Shown here piece by piece: positions 10,419-19,519 of a DNA stretch of 47,272 nucleotides; within the stretch, counting starts at the first letter, position 1; each line of letters opens with the position of its first letter. The notes beneath the pieces are model-generated. The model was not told the origin of the DNA, ran no database searches, and saw only the letters and a program-made list of their open reading frames with translations. The position numbers and the translations under genes are program-made. This DNA comes from Betaproteobacteria bacterium (GTDB lineage: Bacteria; Pseudomonadota; Gammaproteobacteria; Burkholderiales; SG8-39), in contig CANIEV010000008.1 of assembly GCA_947466535.1 (NCBI GenBank), positions 1 to 47,272 on the forward strand, in the 5' to 3' direction.

Positions 10419-11023
10419 CAGTAGGAATGACGTCACCGATGAAAAGAAAAATCGAGCGATCGAGTTTGCTTTCCCTTGAGGAATATGCGGGGCAGCGCGC
10501 GGAATTTCGGCGAAAGGTAATTGAACACAAGCGCAATCGCATGGTTCAGCTTGGTACTCATGTCACATTGCACTTTGAAGACGAACTTACCGTCAGGTAT
10601 CAAGTGCAGGAAATGTTGCGTGCAGAGCGGACGTTCGAAGATTCTGGGATTTTGAATGAGTTGGAAGCCTATAACCCGCTTGTTCCGGATGGCTGTAACT
10701 TCAAAGTAACGATGATGCTAGAGTTTCCGGATTCAGACGAAAGGGCAGTGTGGCTCGGGAAACTTATCGGGATCGAAGACCGGGTTTGGCTTCAAGTTGA
10801 CGGTTTCGAAAAAGTTTGGGCTATAGCAGACGAGGATCTCGATCGCGAGACAGCTGAGAAGACTTCGGCTGTACATTTTCTTCGTTTCGAACTCACGCCG
10901 GAGATGGTTACACGCCTAAAATCAGGTGACAGTCTGGATATCGGCGTCGATCATTCCGCATATCAAAGTTCAATACTCGTTTCGTCGAGTGTTCGTGAAT
11001 CGTTGGTGAACGACCTTGCGTAA
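10415..11023 (+). CDS. DUF3501 family protein
   Basis: The protein has 202 residues and matches the DUF3501 family, which I know as a companion of rubrerythrin and (Fe-S)-binding protein genes; its function is unknown. It has no signal peptide or membrane segment and few cysteines. Recognisable family features are a basic N-terminal helix (EYAGQRAEFRRKVIEHKRNRMVQLG), GTHVTLHFED, and a C-terminal HFLRFELTPEM segment. The ATG overlaps the stop of the Fe-S gene by four bases, indicating translational coupling. In-frame ATGs at codons 5 and 9 are alternative starts. Confidence 0.8.
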   Translation: MTVGMTSPMKRKIERSSLLSLEEYAGQRAEFRRKVIEHKRNRMVQLGTHVTLHFEDELTVRYQVQEMLRAERTFEDSGILNELEAYNPLVPDGCNFKVTMMLEFPDSDERAVWLGKLIGIEDRVWLQVDGFEKVWAIADEDLDRETAEKTSAVHFLRFELTPEMVTRLKSGDSLDIGVDHSAYQSSILVSSSVRESLVNDLA

Positions 11024-11588
11024 GCCGGCACTTCCGGGAATTGCTTGGACGCGGATCGGCTGGTCGAACGCTGTTGGCGGTGCACTGCTGATCTGGCTTG
11101 CGGGGTATCCGATTTCAGCTCTCTCGCAACCGGTTCCAAAGTTTGATTACACTCCGGACTTCGAGGAGCGGGCTTGGGAAGAGCAACAAGCGCAATTGCC
11201 CGCCTATCCTCGGCAGGAAAATCTTGCACGAATTGACCTTGGCGCTGCATCGGGCTTCGATTTTTTTGTGGACACTGAGTCCATCGGCATTGGGGGCGAC
11301 GGTGTCGTGAGATATACGCTAGTTGCGAAAAGTCCGAGTGGTGCGCTGAATGTGAGCTTCGAAGGGATTCGCTGTACCACTCGGGATCGTAAGCTCTATG
11401 GGTTTGGCCATCCCGATAGTGTCTGGTCGAAAGCACGGAACTCCGACTGGGTTCCGATCACTCGAATGCAGGTCAACATTCAGCACGTGGCACTGGCGGA
11501 CTATTATTTCTGTCCGAAACGTCAGATTGTGCGGAGCGTTTCTGAGGCGGTTTCGGCCCTTCGGCGTGGTGGCCATCCGGATCGGTGA
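11016..11588 (+). CDS. CNP1-like family protein, exported or lipoprotein-like
   Basis: The 190-residue protein resembles the CNP1-like family of Neisseria and other betaproteobacteria, of unknown function. A hydrophobic segment at about residues 20-37 (VGGALLIWLAGYPISALS) reads as a signal peptide. The mature part begins with FDYTPDFEERAWEEQ and carries VDTESIGIGGDGVVRYTLV and SFEGIRCTTRDRKLYGFG. The proposed TTG start overlaps the end of DUF3501 by 8 bases; the exact start is uncertain. It is convergent with proB and may be only an appended housekeeping gene of the rubrerythrin cluster. Confidence 0.7.
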   Translation: MRKPALPGIAWTRIGWSNAVGGALLIWLAGYPISALSQPVPKFDYTPDFEERAWEEQQAQLPAYPRQENLARIDLGAASGFDFFVDTESIGIGGDGVVRYTLVAKSPSGALNVSFEGIRCTTRDRKLYGFGHPDSVWSKARNSDWVPITRMQVNIQHVALADYYFCPKRQIVRSVSEAVSALRRGGHPDR

Positions 11589-11604
11589 ATCCTTTACTTG
11601 TTGT

Positions 11605-12714
11605 CTACGTCACAACAAGATTATCTCTGTGTATGAGTTCAGTGTCGTCGATATAGCCTAGGATCGACTCGATTTCCGATGATGGTTTGCCGGCGATCCG
11701 TTTCGCCTCGGCTGACCCGTAGTTGACAAGTCCCCGGGCGATCTCCGTCCCGTCTGGCCCGGCGCATGCGACGATTGCGCCGCGCTCGAAATTTCCTGAT
11801 ACGTCGATGACGCCAATGGGCAGAAGGCTCTTGCCTTCTTTTGTGATGGCTCTTGTAGCGCCGGCGTCCAAGGTCAATCTTCCGATGATCTGAACATGGT
11901 CTGCGAGCCATTGCTTCCTGGCGCCCAAAGGGGTCGTTTGCGCGCGCAGGAATGTTCCGAGCTGTACGTTGTCGGCAATTCTGCTCAGTACATCCGGTTC
12001 CCGTCCGGAGGCAATCACCGTGTGGGCGCCGCTTCGCGCGGCGCGCTTGGCGGCGAGCACCTTTGTAATCATGCCACCGCGACCGATCGTAGACCCGGCG
12101 CCGCCTGCCATTTCTTCCAAACTTGGATCACCGGCGTCTCCTCGCGACACCAATCTGGCCAAAGGATCCTTTCGCGGATCCGCGGTAAACAGTCCCGCCT
12201 GGTCGGTGAGGATGATCAGGACACCTGCATCCACAAGGTTTGTGACCAGTGCACCGAGCGTGTCGTTATCACCGAACTTGATTTCCTCTGTAACCACGGT
12301 GTCGTTTTCGTTGATGATAGGCACCACCCCCAGGTTCAAGAGCGTCAGAAGCGTAGAGCGGGCGTTCAGGTAGCGTTGCCTGTCGGCAAGGTCCGCGTGG
12401 GTAAGAAGTACCTGTGCGGTATGCAGGCCGTGGACTGAAAAGCAGGACTCGTACGCTTGCGCCAGTCCCATTTGACCGACCGCCGCGGCAGCCTGCAATT
12501 TATGAATTGCGCTGGGGCGATTTCGCCAGCCAAGACGTTGGAGGCCCTCCGCTATGGCGCCACTTGATACCAGAACCACTTGAAGTCCTCGCGAGTGCAG
12601 TTTCGCGATCTGGGCGGCCCAGCCTGCGATTGCGGATACATCGAGGCCAGTCCCGTCGTTCGTAACAAGAGCGCTTCCGACCTTAACGACTATTCGGGTC
12701 ACATCCTTGATCAC
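11605..12714 (-). CDS. proB: Glutamate 5-kinase with PUA domain
   Basis: ProB phosphorylates glutamate at the gamma-carboxylate, the committed step of proline synthesis, and is normally feedback-inhibited by proline. The protein has 369 residues: an amino-acid kinase domain ([40 protein letters not shown]) and a C-terminal PUA domain from about residue 278. The start is GTG at 12714, five bases after the obgE stop, so it is the last gene of the rplU-rpmA-obgE-proB run. Confidence 0.95.
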   Translation of the reverse strand: MIKDVTRIVVKVGSALVTNDGTGLDVSAIAGWAAQIAKLHSRGLQVVLVSSGAIAEGLQRLGWRNRPSAIHKLQAAAAVGQMGLAQAYESCFSVHGLHTAQVLLTHADLADRQRYLNARSTLLTLLNLGVVPIINENDTVVTEEIKFGDNDTLGALVTNLVDAGVLIILTDQAGLFTADPRKDPLARLVSRGDAGDPSLEEMAGGAGSTIGRGGMITKVLAAKRAARSGAHTVIASGREPDVLSRIADNVQLGTFLRAQTTPLGARKQWLADHVQIIGRLTLDAGATRAITKEGKSLLPIGVIDVSGNFERGAIVACAGPDGTEIARGLVNYGSAEAKRIAGKPSSEIESILGYIDDTELIHRDNLVVT

Positions 12715-12719
12715 GATGC

Positions 12720-13742
12720 TTAGTCTCCACGCCCTTGCTCGTCAAGGAACGTCATTACCGCGAACATCAGATCCTTGCAGCCGTGACCGGAAATGGCGGA
12801 TACCGTGAATTGAGGGCCACGCCAACGCAGCTTCTTGAGAAACTGTTTCACGCGCGCTTCGCGTTCGTCGTCCTGGACGAGATCAATTTTGTTTATGACC
12901 AACCAGCGCGGCTTTTCGTACAGGGCCGCATCATACTTTTTCAACTCGCTGACGATTGCCTTGACGTCCTGAACAGGGTCGGCGTCTGGGGCGAAGGGCG
13001 CGATGTCCACAATGTGCAGAAGCAGGCGAGTTCGCGCCAGGTGCCTCAAGAACTGGTGACCAAGACCGGCGCCTTCCGCTGCGCCTTCGATGAGTCCGGG
13101 AACGTCTGCAATGACGAAACTCCGATCAGTATCGATGCGCACGACCCCCAAATGCGGATGTAGCGTTGTGAACGGATAGTCGGCGACCTTCGGGCGGGCG
13201 CTGGACACCGATCGGATAAAGGTTGATTTTCCTGCATTCGGCAAGCCGAGCAGCCCGACATCTGCCAGAACCTTTAGTTCTAGGCCGAGGACCTTCGATT
13301 CGCCTGCCTCGCCTGGAGTGGCTTTTCGCGGCGCGCGATTTGTGCTGGTTTTGAAATTGACGTTTCCCAGCCCGCCGCGTCCGCCTTTGGCCAAGAGCGC
13401 GGTGGCGCCGTGTGTATTAAGGTCGGCAAGGTGATCCCCGCTGATCGTATCCGCGATAACCGTTCCAACCGGAACTCTTAGGTAGATATCGTCTGACCCA
13501 CGGCCGTTGCACTGGGCGCCCATGCCGCGCTCACCGTTCTTGGCGCGGTGAATTCGTGCGTAGCGATAGTCAACGAGCGTGTTGATATTGCGATCGGCGA
13601 TGGCGAATATGCTTCCGCCTCGACCGCCGTCTCCACCATCGGGTCCGCCGCGTGGGATGAATTTTTCGCGTCGAAAACTGACAGCACCATCCCCGCCGTT
13701 ACCGGCATGAATTTCGATTCGCGCTTCGTCAATGAACTTCAT
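12720..13742 (-). CDS. obgE: GTPase ObgE/CgtA
   Basis: This essential ribosome-associated GTPase acts in 50S assembly and stress signalling. It has 340 residues. The glycine-rich Obg fold occupies about residues 1-157 ([29 protein letters not shown]). The G domain has GLPNAGKST (166-174), a [12 protein letters not shown] switch II region and NKID. There is no long C-terminal OCT extension. It lies downstream of rplU and rpmA, separated from rpmA by a hairpin terminator, so partial read-through or an internal promoter is expected. Confidence 0.96.
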   Translation of the reverse strand: MKFIDEARIEIHAGNGGDGAVSFRREKFIPRGGPDGGDGGRGGSIFAIADRNINTLVDYRYARIHRAKNGERGMGAQCNGRGSDDIYLRVPVGTVIADTISGDHLADLNTHGATALLAKGGRGGLGNVNFKTSTNRAPRKATPGEAGESKVLGLELKVLADVGLLGLPNAGKSTFIRSVSSARPKVADYPFTTLHPHLGVVRIDTDRSFVIADVPGLIEGAAEGAGLGHQFLRHLARTRLLLHIVDIAPFAPDADPVQDVKAIVSELKKYDAALYEKPRWLVINKIDLVQDDEREARVKQFLKKLRWRGPQFTVSAISGHGCKDLMFAVMTFLDEQGRGD

Positions 13743-13754
13743 AAGTAATAAATG

Positions 13755-13790
13755 AAAAGGGCCCCGCCGAACTTCGGCCAGGGCCCTTTA
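13755..13790 (-). terminator. Hairpin terminator after rpmA
   Basis: Read on the minus strand, AAAGGGCCC and GGGCCCTTT form the outer stem and GCCGAA with the TTCGGC side the inner stem of a GC-rich hairpin, followed by TTTTCATTTATT. It lies between rpmA and obgE and would lower obgE-proB expression relative to the ribosomal-protein genes. Confidence 0.7.
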
Positions 13791-13809
13791 CAAGGGGGAA
13801 CTTAGCCCT

Positions 13810-14067
13810 TTAGACCGGAAGAATACTTACGGTCGATTTGCCTGCCGGGCCTTTGGTGCCGAACTGTACGTGCCCGTCGATCTTTGCGAAGAGAGTATGG
13901 TCCTTGCCAAGGCCTACATTGTGACCCGGATGAACGCGAGTACCGCGCTGTCGAATAATAATTGATCCTGCAGTGACCAATTGGCCACCGAAACGCTTAA
14001 CACCGAGACGCTTTGCGTTGGAATCGCGGCCGTTTCTGGAGCTACCGCCCGCTTTTTTGTGTGCCAT
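13810..14067 (-). CDS. rpmA: Ribosomal protein bL27
   Basis: Component of the 50S subunit near the peptidyl-transferase centre. The 85 residues start [16 protein letters not shown], as in mature bL27, with [10 protein letters not shown] and [14 protein letters not shown]. No N-terminal cleavable extension is present. It follows rplU by 47 bases in the standard rplU-rpmA operon. Confidence 0.98.
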   Translation of the reverse strand: MAHKKAGGSSRNGRDSNAKRLGVKRFGGQLVTAGSIIIRQRGTRVHPGHNVGLGKDHTLFAKIDGHVQFGTKGPAGKSTVSILPV

Positions 14068-14114
14068 GAGATATTCCTTTCGTGTAAATCATTACCAGCA
14101 ACGGTGATTTTTAC

Positions 14115-14426
14115 TTAGCCGCTGATGGTGGTGATTTCGATTTCTGTGAACGATTGGCGATGTCCCTGATGCTTCTGGTAATGCTTGCGACGACGCAGTT
14201 TGAATATTCTGACTTTGTCGTCACGACCGTGAGATACGATCTTGGCAGTTACATTTGCCCCCGCGAGCAGGGGGGTGCCGAGTTTCACCGCTTCGCCTTC
14301 GCCGACGGCGAGGACTTCAGCAATGGTTACTTCGGCGCCGACATCGGCAGGAAGTTTCTCAACCTTGATTCTGTTGCCCGTTGCGACACGATACTGCTTG
14401 CCGCCGGTGCGGATGACCGCGTACAT
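14115..14426 (-). CDS. rplU: Ribosomal protein bL21
   Basis: 50S ribosomal protein that binds 23S rRNA near uL15 and bL20. The 103 residues begin [14 protein letters not shown] and end with the basic tail [16 protein letters not shown], both diagnostic. It is the first gene of the minus-strand operon, with a near-consensus promoter upstream at 14461-14490. Confidence 0.98.
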   Translation of the reverse strand: MYAVIRTGGKQYRVATGNRIKVEKLPADVGAEVTIAEVLAVGEGEAVKLGTPLLAGANVTAKIVSHGRDDKVRIFKLRRRKHYQKHQGHRQSFTEIEITTISG

Positions 14427-14460
14427 GATTTGTGTGCTCCGCGAAGCCCGAAAACCAAAA

Positions 14461-14490
14461 ATTATACATGTTTCGGGGACAGGACGTCAA
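14461..14490 (-). promoter_or_regulatory. Sigma70 promoter of rplU-rpmA
   Basis: On the minus strand TTGACG (14490-14485) and TATAAT (14466-14461) are separated by 18 bases. This is the best-formed promoter in the window and lies 35 bases before the rplU start. Confidence 0.75.
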
Positions 14491-14551
14491 ACGGTTCCAT
14501 GATATTCTGACGGTCTGCAATATTTCCCTTCCCCACCCTCCGTAGCCTGCC

Positions 14552-15520
14552 TTGCCGCTCGACACCATCCAAAAACTGATTGAGGCAGATATCAAGGCGG
14601 TTGATGCCTTGATACGCTGTCGATTGGACTCCGACGTGGTCTTGGTGCGAACGATTGCCGAGTACATAATCGGCAGCGGTGGCAAGCGTTTGAGGCCCGT
14701 TTTGGTGCTCCTGGCAGCGGGATCGGGGGGCTATCGCGGCACGGCGCATCTCGAATTGGCTGCAGTCGTTGAATTTATTCATACCGCGACATTGCTGCAC
14801 GATGACGTCGTGGACGAGTCATCGCTTCGGCGTGGCAAGCGCACGGCCAATGCGGAATTCGGGAATGCGGCCAGCGTTCTGGTCGGGGACTTCCTGTATT
14901 CGCGCGCGTTTCAGATGATGGTGGGCGTCGGCAGCATGAGAGTGATGGAGGTTCTTGCCGACGCGACCAACGCTATCGCCGAAGGTGAGGTCATGCAATT
15001 GATCAACGCACGGAACGCGGACCTTGATGAGTCCCAATATTTTGACGTCATACAGCGCAAGACGGCGCGGCTTTTTGAGGCAGCGGCCCGTCTTGGGGCG
15101 ATAATTTCCGGTGTGCCGCCTATGGTTGAGGAGGGAATGGCCCGGTACGGGGCGCACCTCGGCACTGCGTTTCAACTGATTGACGACGTACTCGATTATT
15201 CAGGCGACGTGGCGGAGACGGGAAAGCATCTTGGAGACGATCTTTCAGAGGGCAAGTCGACCCTTCCGTTGATTCATGTGCTCGAGCACGGGACGCAGGA
15301 GCAGGCAACTGTGGTCCGTCGTGCGATCGAGCACGGAGATGCCACAGACTTTCAAAAGGTGCTCGATGCCATCAATTCAACCGGGGCATTGAATGCGGTT
15401 CGTACCCGAGCAGCGGGCGAGGCGGCATTGGCGTGCAGCGCAATAGAGTCACTGCCGCCTTCAAACCACAAACAATGTCTGCTAGAATTAGCTTCCTTCG
15501 CCGTCGAGCGGAGATATTGA
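14552..15520 (+). CDS. ispB: Octaprenyl/polyprenyl diphosphate synthase
   Basis: This trans-isoprenyl diphosphate synthase makes the ubiquinone side chain. It has 322 residues. The first aspartate-rich motif is [15 protein letters not shown] and the second is [17 protein letters not shown] is the allylic substrate site. The N-terminus [20 protein letters not shown] aligns with family members, which fixes the start at the TTG at 14552; no ATG is available and the ribosome-binding site is poor. It is divergent from rplU and followed by tRNA-Pro. Confidence 0.93.
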   Translation: MPLDTIQKLIEADIKAVDALIRCRLDSDVVLVRTIAEYIIGSGGKRLRPVLVLLAAGSGGYRGTAHLELAAVVEFIHTATLLHDDVVDESSLRRGKRTANAEFGNAASVLVGDFLYSRAFQMMVGVGSMRVMEVLADATNAIAEGEVMQLINARNADLDESQYFDVIQRKTARLFEAAARLGAIISGVPPMVEEGMARYGAHLGTAFQLIDDVLDYSGDVAETGKHLGDDLSEGKSTLPLIHVLEHGTQEQATVVRRAIEHGDATDFQKVLDAINSTGALNAVRTRAAGEAALACSAIESLPPSNHKQCLLELASFAVERRY

Positions 15521-15612
15521 TCAGCAGCCTCGAAAGATCGCAGGTTTTCTTTTGAAGCCGAATGGCTGCAGTGATTGATAACGATCTTTTCCAGCCAGTT
15601 TTCATCACATCT

Positions 15613-15689
15613 CGGGGTGTAGCGCAGCCTGGTAGCGCACTGCGTTCGGGACGCAGTGGTCGGAGGTTCAAATCCTCTCACCCCGACCA
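15613..15689 (+). tRNA. tRNA-Pro (anticodon CGG)
   Basis: A 77-nt cloverleaf is present: acceptor arm CGGGGTG pairs with CACCCCG, then discriminator A and encoded CCA. The D-loop contains AGCCTGGTAGC. The anticodon arm CTGCG/CGCAG encloses TTCGGGA, giving anticodon CGG for CCG codons. The T arm is GGAGG-TTCAAAT-CCTCT. Encoded CCA and all stems are intact. Confidence 0.97.
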
Positions 15690-15779
15690 AATTCTGGCAG
15701 CGGATGGCGAATACTGTTTTCAGTGGCGCTTTGGTCCGTTGCGGTTGCCGAGTCCGTCGAATTCTTGCATCAGGCTCAA

Positions 15780-15998
15780 ATGGGCAAGATAGCAGTTCTC
15801 ATCATTGCGATCGTCGTGATCTGGATTCTGTTGCATGGACTCAAGCGTTCCGGTGTCCGGACGCGGCAGTCGTCCCGTCCGGTTGAGGCAATGGTCTCGT
15901 GCGCTCACTGCAAATTGAACACGCCTCAAAGCGAGGCTGTAACGGCGGATGGCCTCTTTTTCTGCTGTGAGGAGCACCGTCGTCTCGGTGCACGATGA
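15780..15998 (+). CDS. PP0621-like small membrane-anchored zinc-finger-like protein
   Basis: The 72-residue protein starts at the ATG before GKIAVLIIAIVVIWILL, a single N-terminal membrane segment. A CAHCKLNTPQSEAV motif and FCCEEHRRLG follow, a treble-clef-like metal-binding arrangement typical of the PP0621 family, of unknown role. It lies between tRNA-Pro and pilS and its end overlaps the pilS start, which is its usual position in related genomes as I recall. Confidence 0.75.
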   Translation: MGKIAVLIIAIVVIWILLHGLKRSGVRTRQSSRPVEAMVSCAHCKLNTPQSEAVTADGLFFCCEEHRRLGAR

Positions 15999-17604
15999 GA
16001 CCTTTCGCGGTGGCGAATTGACCGAGTTTGTGCCAGCCGCATCGAACGATGGCGACACCAGCGATACATTCTGGAGGTCGCTCCGTTACTTCAATGCATA
16101 CCGGTTGTCCATAGCGGCGCTGTTTTTATTGGCGCTGCTCTTCTACCGGGACATCCTCGCGCTCGGTAGCGACAATTTCCGCATGTTCCTGTACGCCAAC
16201 GTCGCTTGGCTGGGACTGGCCGCGGTATTCCAAGTGGCAATGCGACGGTGGCCGACCTGGTTCAGCGCGCAACTGACCACACATATGCTGACGGACATAG
16301 CGGTGCTTGTGTTTCTCATGCACGCGTCCGGAGGCATCCGTAGCGGTTTGGGGGTCATGCTGCTGATATCGCTGGCGGCTGCGGCTTTGGTTTCGCGCGG
16401 TACCTTGCTGCTTTTTTACGCGGCGGTTGCGTCGATTGCTGTCCTGCTGGAGCAAACTTACTGGGTGCTGGTGCTCGATGCCAGCACGGCGAATTATCTG
16501 CAGCCCGGACTGCTTTCGATCGGGTATTTCGCAACGGCGCTCATTACGAATCAGCTCGCCCTGCGAGTAATTCGCAATGAACGGGTGGCCCGTCAGCGAG
16601 GCACCGATCTTGCGGATCAACTTCGCATCAATCAACTCGTGATCCAGGATGTGCAGGATGGAGTCATGGTGGTCGACGCCAATGATCTGGTCCGGCTTCA
16701 CAACCCTCAGGTATCCACTCTGCTTGGGCGTGCAGCCCCTGAACTTGACCAGGTAGCGCGCTATTCCGAAGAACTGGCCAGCCGCCTTGCGGAATGGCGC
16801 TCGGGGTCGGGAGACACTTCGGTCAGCTTGAGGTTTCCTGACAGCGGCCGCCTTGTTCGCGCACGCTTTGTCGCGGCTGGTGTAGGCGGCGGAAGTTTCG
16901 CGCTCGTTTTTCTTGAGGACCTGTCCAAGCAGCAGGAGCATGTGCAACAACTCAAGCTTGCGGCGCTCGGCAGGCTCACCGCAAACATCGCGCACGAAAT
17001 CCGCAATCCACTTTCCGCAATAACTCATGCCTCGGACATGCTCGTTGAGGAGAGCAGAGGCGAGTCACGTGAACGTCTGACACGAATCATTCGCGACAAT
17101 GCGCAGCGCCTGGATCGAATGGTCAAGGACATTCTTGAATTGTCACGGCGCGACCGTACGCGGCGCGAGACGATATCGCTATCAGCATATTTACGCTCTT
17201 TTGTCGACGAGTTCGTGCAGATAGAAGGTTTGTCCTCGTCAATATTTGTCGTTTCCGCCCCGGAAGATGTGCGGGTTGAATTTGATCGGGTTCATCTGCA
17301 CCAAATACTTTGGAACCTTGTGCAAAACGCATGGAGACATTGCCTGAAGACCGAAAGCAGCGTAAAGCTATCCCTGCAGAGACGGGGGGCACGCGTAGAA
17401 TTACATGTCAATGACGACGGCACCGGTATTCCCCGAGAACTTCAATCGCAGTTGTTTGAACCCTTTTTCACAACATTCTCCAGTGGAACCGGGCTGGGAC
17501 TCTATATCGCTCGGGAACTTTGCGCGGCGAACGGCGCCTCGCTCGAGTACTTGGAGCGTCATGAGGGGGCGGATTTTTGCATTCATTGGCAGATAGCTCC
17601 GTGA
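15988..17604 (+). CDS. pilS: Membrane sensor histidine kinase, PilS type
   Basis: In the family, PilS controls type IV pilin transcription through PilR and sigma54. About 538 residues follow the GTG at 15988. Six hydrophobic segments occupy about residues 30-195, then a PAS-like domain (NQLVIQDVQDGVMVVDAND), a HisKA domain with phospho-acceptor His336 (IAHEIRNPLSAITHASDML), and an HATPase domain with NLVQNAWRH, VNDDGTGIP and SGTGLGLYIA. An ATG at 15949 is an alternative start that would overlap the upstream gene by 50 bases. The stop overlaps pilR (GTGA). Confidence 0.88.
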   Translation: MHDETFRGGELTEFVPAASNDGDTSDTFWRSLRYFNAYRLSIAALFLLALLFYRDILALGSDNFRMFLYANVAWLGLAAVFQVAMRRWPTWFSAQLTTHMLTDIAVLVFLMHASGGIRSGLGVMLLISLAAAALVSRGTLLLFYAAVASIAVLLEQTYWVLVLDASTANYLQPGLLSIGYFATALITNQLALRVIRNERVARQRGTDLADQLRINQLVIQDVQDGVMVVDANDLVRLHNPQVSTLLGRAAPELDQVARYSEELASRLAEWRSGSGDTSVSLRFPDSGRLVRARFVAAGVGGGSFALVFLEDLSKQQEHVQQLKLAALGRLTANIAHEIRNPLSAITHASDMLVEESRGESRERLTRIIRDNAQRLDRMVKDILELSRRDRTRRETISLSAYLRSFVDEFVQIEGLSSSIFVVSAPEDVRVEFDRVHLHQILWNLVQNAWRHCLKTESSVKLSLQRRGARVELHVNDDGTGIPRELQSQLFEPFFTTFSSGTGLGLYIARELCAANGASLEYLERHEGADFCIHWQIAP

Positions 17605-18956
17605 ATCGTCCCACCGAGCGCAATTCGCGAAGGACGGGCTCGGCTCGTGTGCTGGTGGTCGATGACGAGGCCGATATCCGGGAACTGCTCGAATTGTCCC
17701 TGATTCGCATGGGGCTCACGGTTGAGTCTGCAGGATCGATCGGCGAGGCGAAGCGCTTGCTTGACGAGAAGACGTTCGATCTGTGCTTGACCGACATGCG
17801 GCTTCCTGACGGAGAGGGCATAGATCTCGTGCGACACATATCCGCGAATTGTGCGGATCTGCCCGTGGCCGTGATCACCGCATATGGCAGTACGGAAAAT
17901 GCGGTCGTTGCGTTGAAAAGCGGCGCTTTTGACTATCTGACCAAGCCACTCGCCCTTGAGCAGCTGCGCACACTGATCAAGTCTGCGCTGGTAATTCCGC
18001 AACATGCGACGCTTTCGCCTTCGGGGATGCCCGTGCTGCTGGGGCAGAGCGCTGCAATGCAAGCGGTGCGCTTCACGATTGAGAAACTTGCAAGGAGTCA
18101 AGCGCCGGTCTACGTCACCGGCGAATCCGGTAGTGGCAAGGAACTCGCAGCGCGTGCCATTCATTCGAACGGTGCCCGCAGGGATCATCCCTTCATTCCT
18201 GTCAATTGCGGGGCGATTCCGGAAAATCTCGTTGAAAGCGAGTTCTTCGGTTACCGGAAGGGCGCTTTTACAGGCGCGGATGCCGACCACGATGGTTTTT
18301 TTCAAGCGGCGAACGGCGGGACTCTCTTTCTGGATGAGGTGGCCGATCTGCCGCTTGCCATGCAGGTCAAGCTGCTACGGGCAATTCAGGAGAAGCGGGT
18401 ACGCAAGGTCGGAGCGGCCACCGAAGAGCCAGTCGATGTACGCATTATTTGTGCGACGCACCAGAATCTTCAGTCGTGCGTCGAGGCGGGGAAATTTCGC
18501 CAGGACCTTTACTATCGGCTTGTTGTGATCGAGTTGCGAATGCCGCCGCTTCGTGAATGCCGCGAGGACATTCCGCTTCTTGCCGGCGTGATACTGGAGC
18601 GCTACGCTGGCGGCGCCGGGCCCAGGCTGTCTGCCGCAGCGACGAGCGTTTTGGCGAGCTACAACTTCCCCGGGAACGTACGCGAACTCGAAAATGTTCT
18701 TGAGCGTGCGGTCGCTCTTGCGGAAGGGGACGAGATATTGCCGGATGACCTGCAGCTCTCACCGCCATCCATCGTGGCGGACAGTTCGACTGGAGGGGGG
18801 AAATGGCCCCTTCAGGACTACCTTGATCGAATAGAGCGCGAAGCAATTCTGGATGCATTGGAGCAGACCCGATTCAATCGGACGGCTGCTGCGAAAGTGT
18901 TGGGAATCAGCTTTCGGTCGCTTCGCTACCGAATGGAACGCCTGGAGGTCTCCTGA
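17601..18956 (+). CDS. pilR: Sigma54-dependent response regulator, PilR type
   Basis: This NtrC-family activator has 451 residues with three domains. The receiver has acidic pocket VVDDEAD and phospho-acceptor Asp65 in LTDMRLPDG. The AAA+ domain has GESGSGKE (Walker A, 174-181), the sigma54-contact loop GAFTGA (221-226) and LFLDEVADLP. A Fis-type helix-turn-helix closes the protein (NRTAAAKVLGISFRSLRYRMERL). The GTG start overlaps the pilS stop, and the gene's own stop overlaps the proposed ampD start. No pilin or pilus assembly gene is in the window, so the pil assignment rests on protein similarity. Confidence 0.9.
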   Translation: MNRPTERNSRRTGSARVLVVDDEADIRELLELSLIRMGLTVESAGSIGEAKRLLDEKTFDLCLTDMRLPDGEGIDLVRHISANCADLPVAVITAYGSTENAVVALKSGAFDYLTKPLALEQLRTLIKSALVIPQHATLSPSGMPVLLGQSAAMQAVRFTIEKLARSQAPVYVTGESGSGKELAARAIHSNGARRDHPFIPVNCGAIPENLVESEFFGYRKGAFTGADADHDGFFQAANGGTLFLDEVADLPLAMQVKLLRAIQEKRVRKVGAATEEPVDVRIICATHQNLQSCVEAGKFRQDLYYRLVVIELRMPPLRECREDIPLLAGVILERYAGGAGPRLSAAATSVLASYNFPGNVRELENVLERAVALAEGDEILPDDLQLSPPSIVADSSTGGGKWPLQDYLDRIEREAILDALEQTRFNRTAAAKVLGISFRSLRYRMERLEVS

Positions 18957-19519
18957 GCGTTGACTCTTCGAGCGATCGAGGCTGGCTGGCGAGCGGTGTT
19001 CTTGCCGGCGCGCGCCAGATTTCTTCCCCGAACCAGGACTCGAGGGGCGATGCCGCGGTGGATGCTCTGGTGATTCATTGCATCAGCCTGCCGCCGGGTG
19101 AGTTCGCAGGCGACGCCATTGAACATCTTTTCACTAACGCGCTGGATAGTGCGGCGCATCCATACTTCGAGGCACTGCGCGGGCTGAGGGTATCGTCGCA
19201 TTTCTTGGTGCGCCGCGATGGGCATCTGACCCAGTTCGTTCCATGTGACAGGCGCGCGTGGCATGCAGGGGTGTCCTCATGGGCGGGGCGGGCGCGTTGT
19301 AACGATCGATCGATTGGGATCGAGATGGAGGGAACGGAAAGTGTCCCGTTTGCCGAATCTCAATACCTCACGCTTGTCGCCCTGGTGCGTGCTATTCGTC
19401 TTCGCTATCCCGTTACCGACATCGTCGCCCACAGCGATGTTTCGCACGGACGCAAGACTGATCCCGGGATTCACTTCGACTGGGCGCGCCTCCGTGCGGG
19501 CCTTATTCGCGCGCGCTGA
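18953..19519 (+). CDS. ampD: 1,6-anhydro-N-acetylmuramyl-L-alanine amidase AmpD
   Basis: AmpD is a cytoplasmic zinc amidase of peptidoglycan recycling that removes the peptide from anhydromuramyl-peptides. The conserved core is complete: VIHCISLPPGEF with the first zinc His, LRVSSHFLVRRDG, SIGIEMEGT, and AHSDVSHGRKTDPG with the remaining ligands. The family N-terminus (RGWL-GAR-SPNQDSR) lies upstream of the first GTG at 19058. No ATG, GTG or TTG exists in frame between it and pilR, leaving CTG at 18953, overlapping the pilR stop as CTGA. I therefore place the start there with reservation. The protein would have 188 residues. Confidence 0.85.
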   Translation: MSVDSSSDRGWLASGVLAGARQISSPNQDSRGDAAVDALVIHCISLPPGEFAGDAIEHLFTNALDSAAHPYFEALRGLRVSSHFLVRRDGHLTQFVPCDRRAWHAGVSSWAGRARCNDRSIGIEMEGTESVPFAESQYLTLVALVRAIRLRYPVTDIVAHSDVSHGRKTDPGIHFDWARLRAGLIRAR

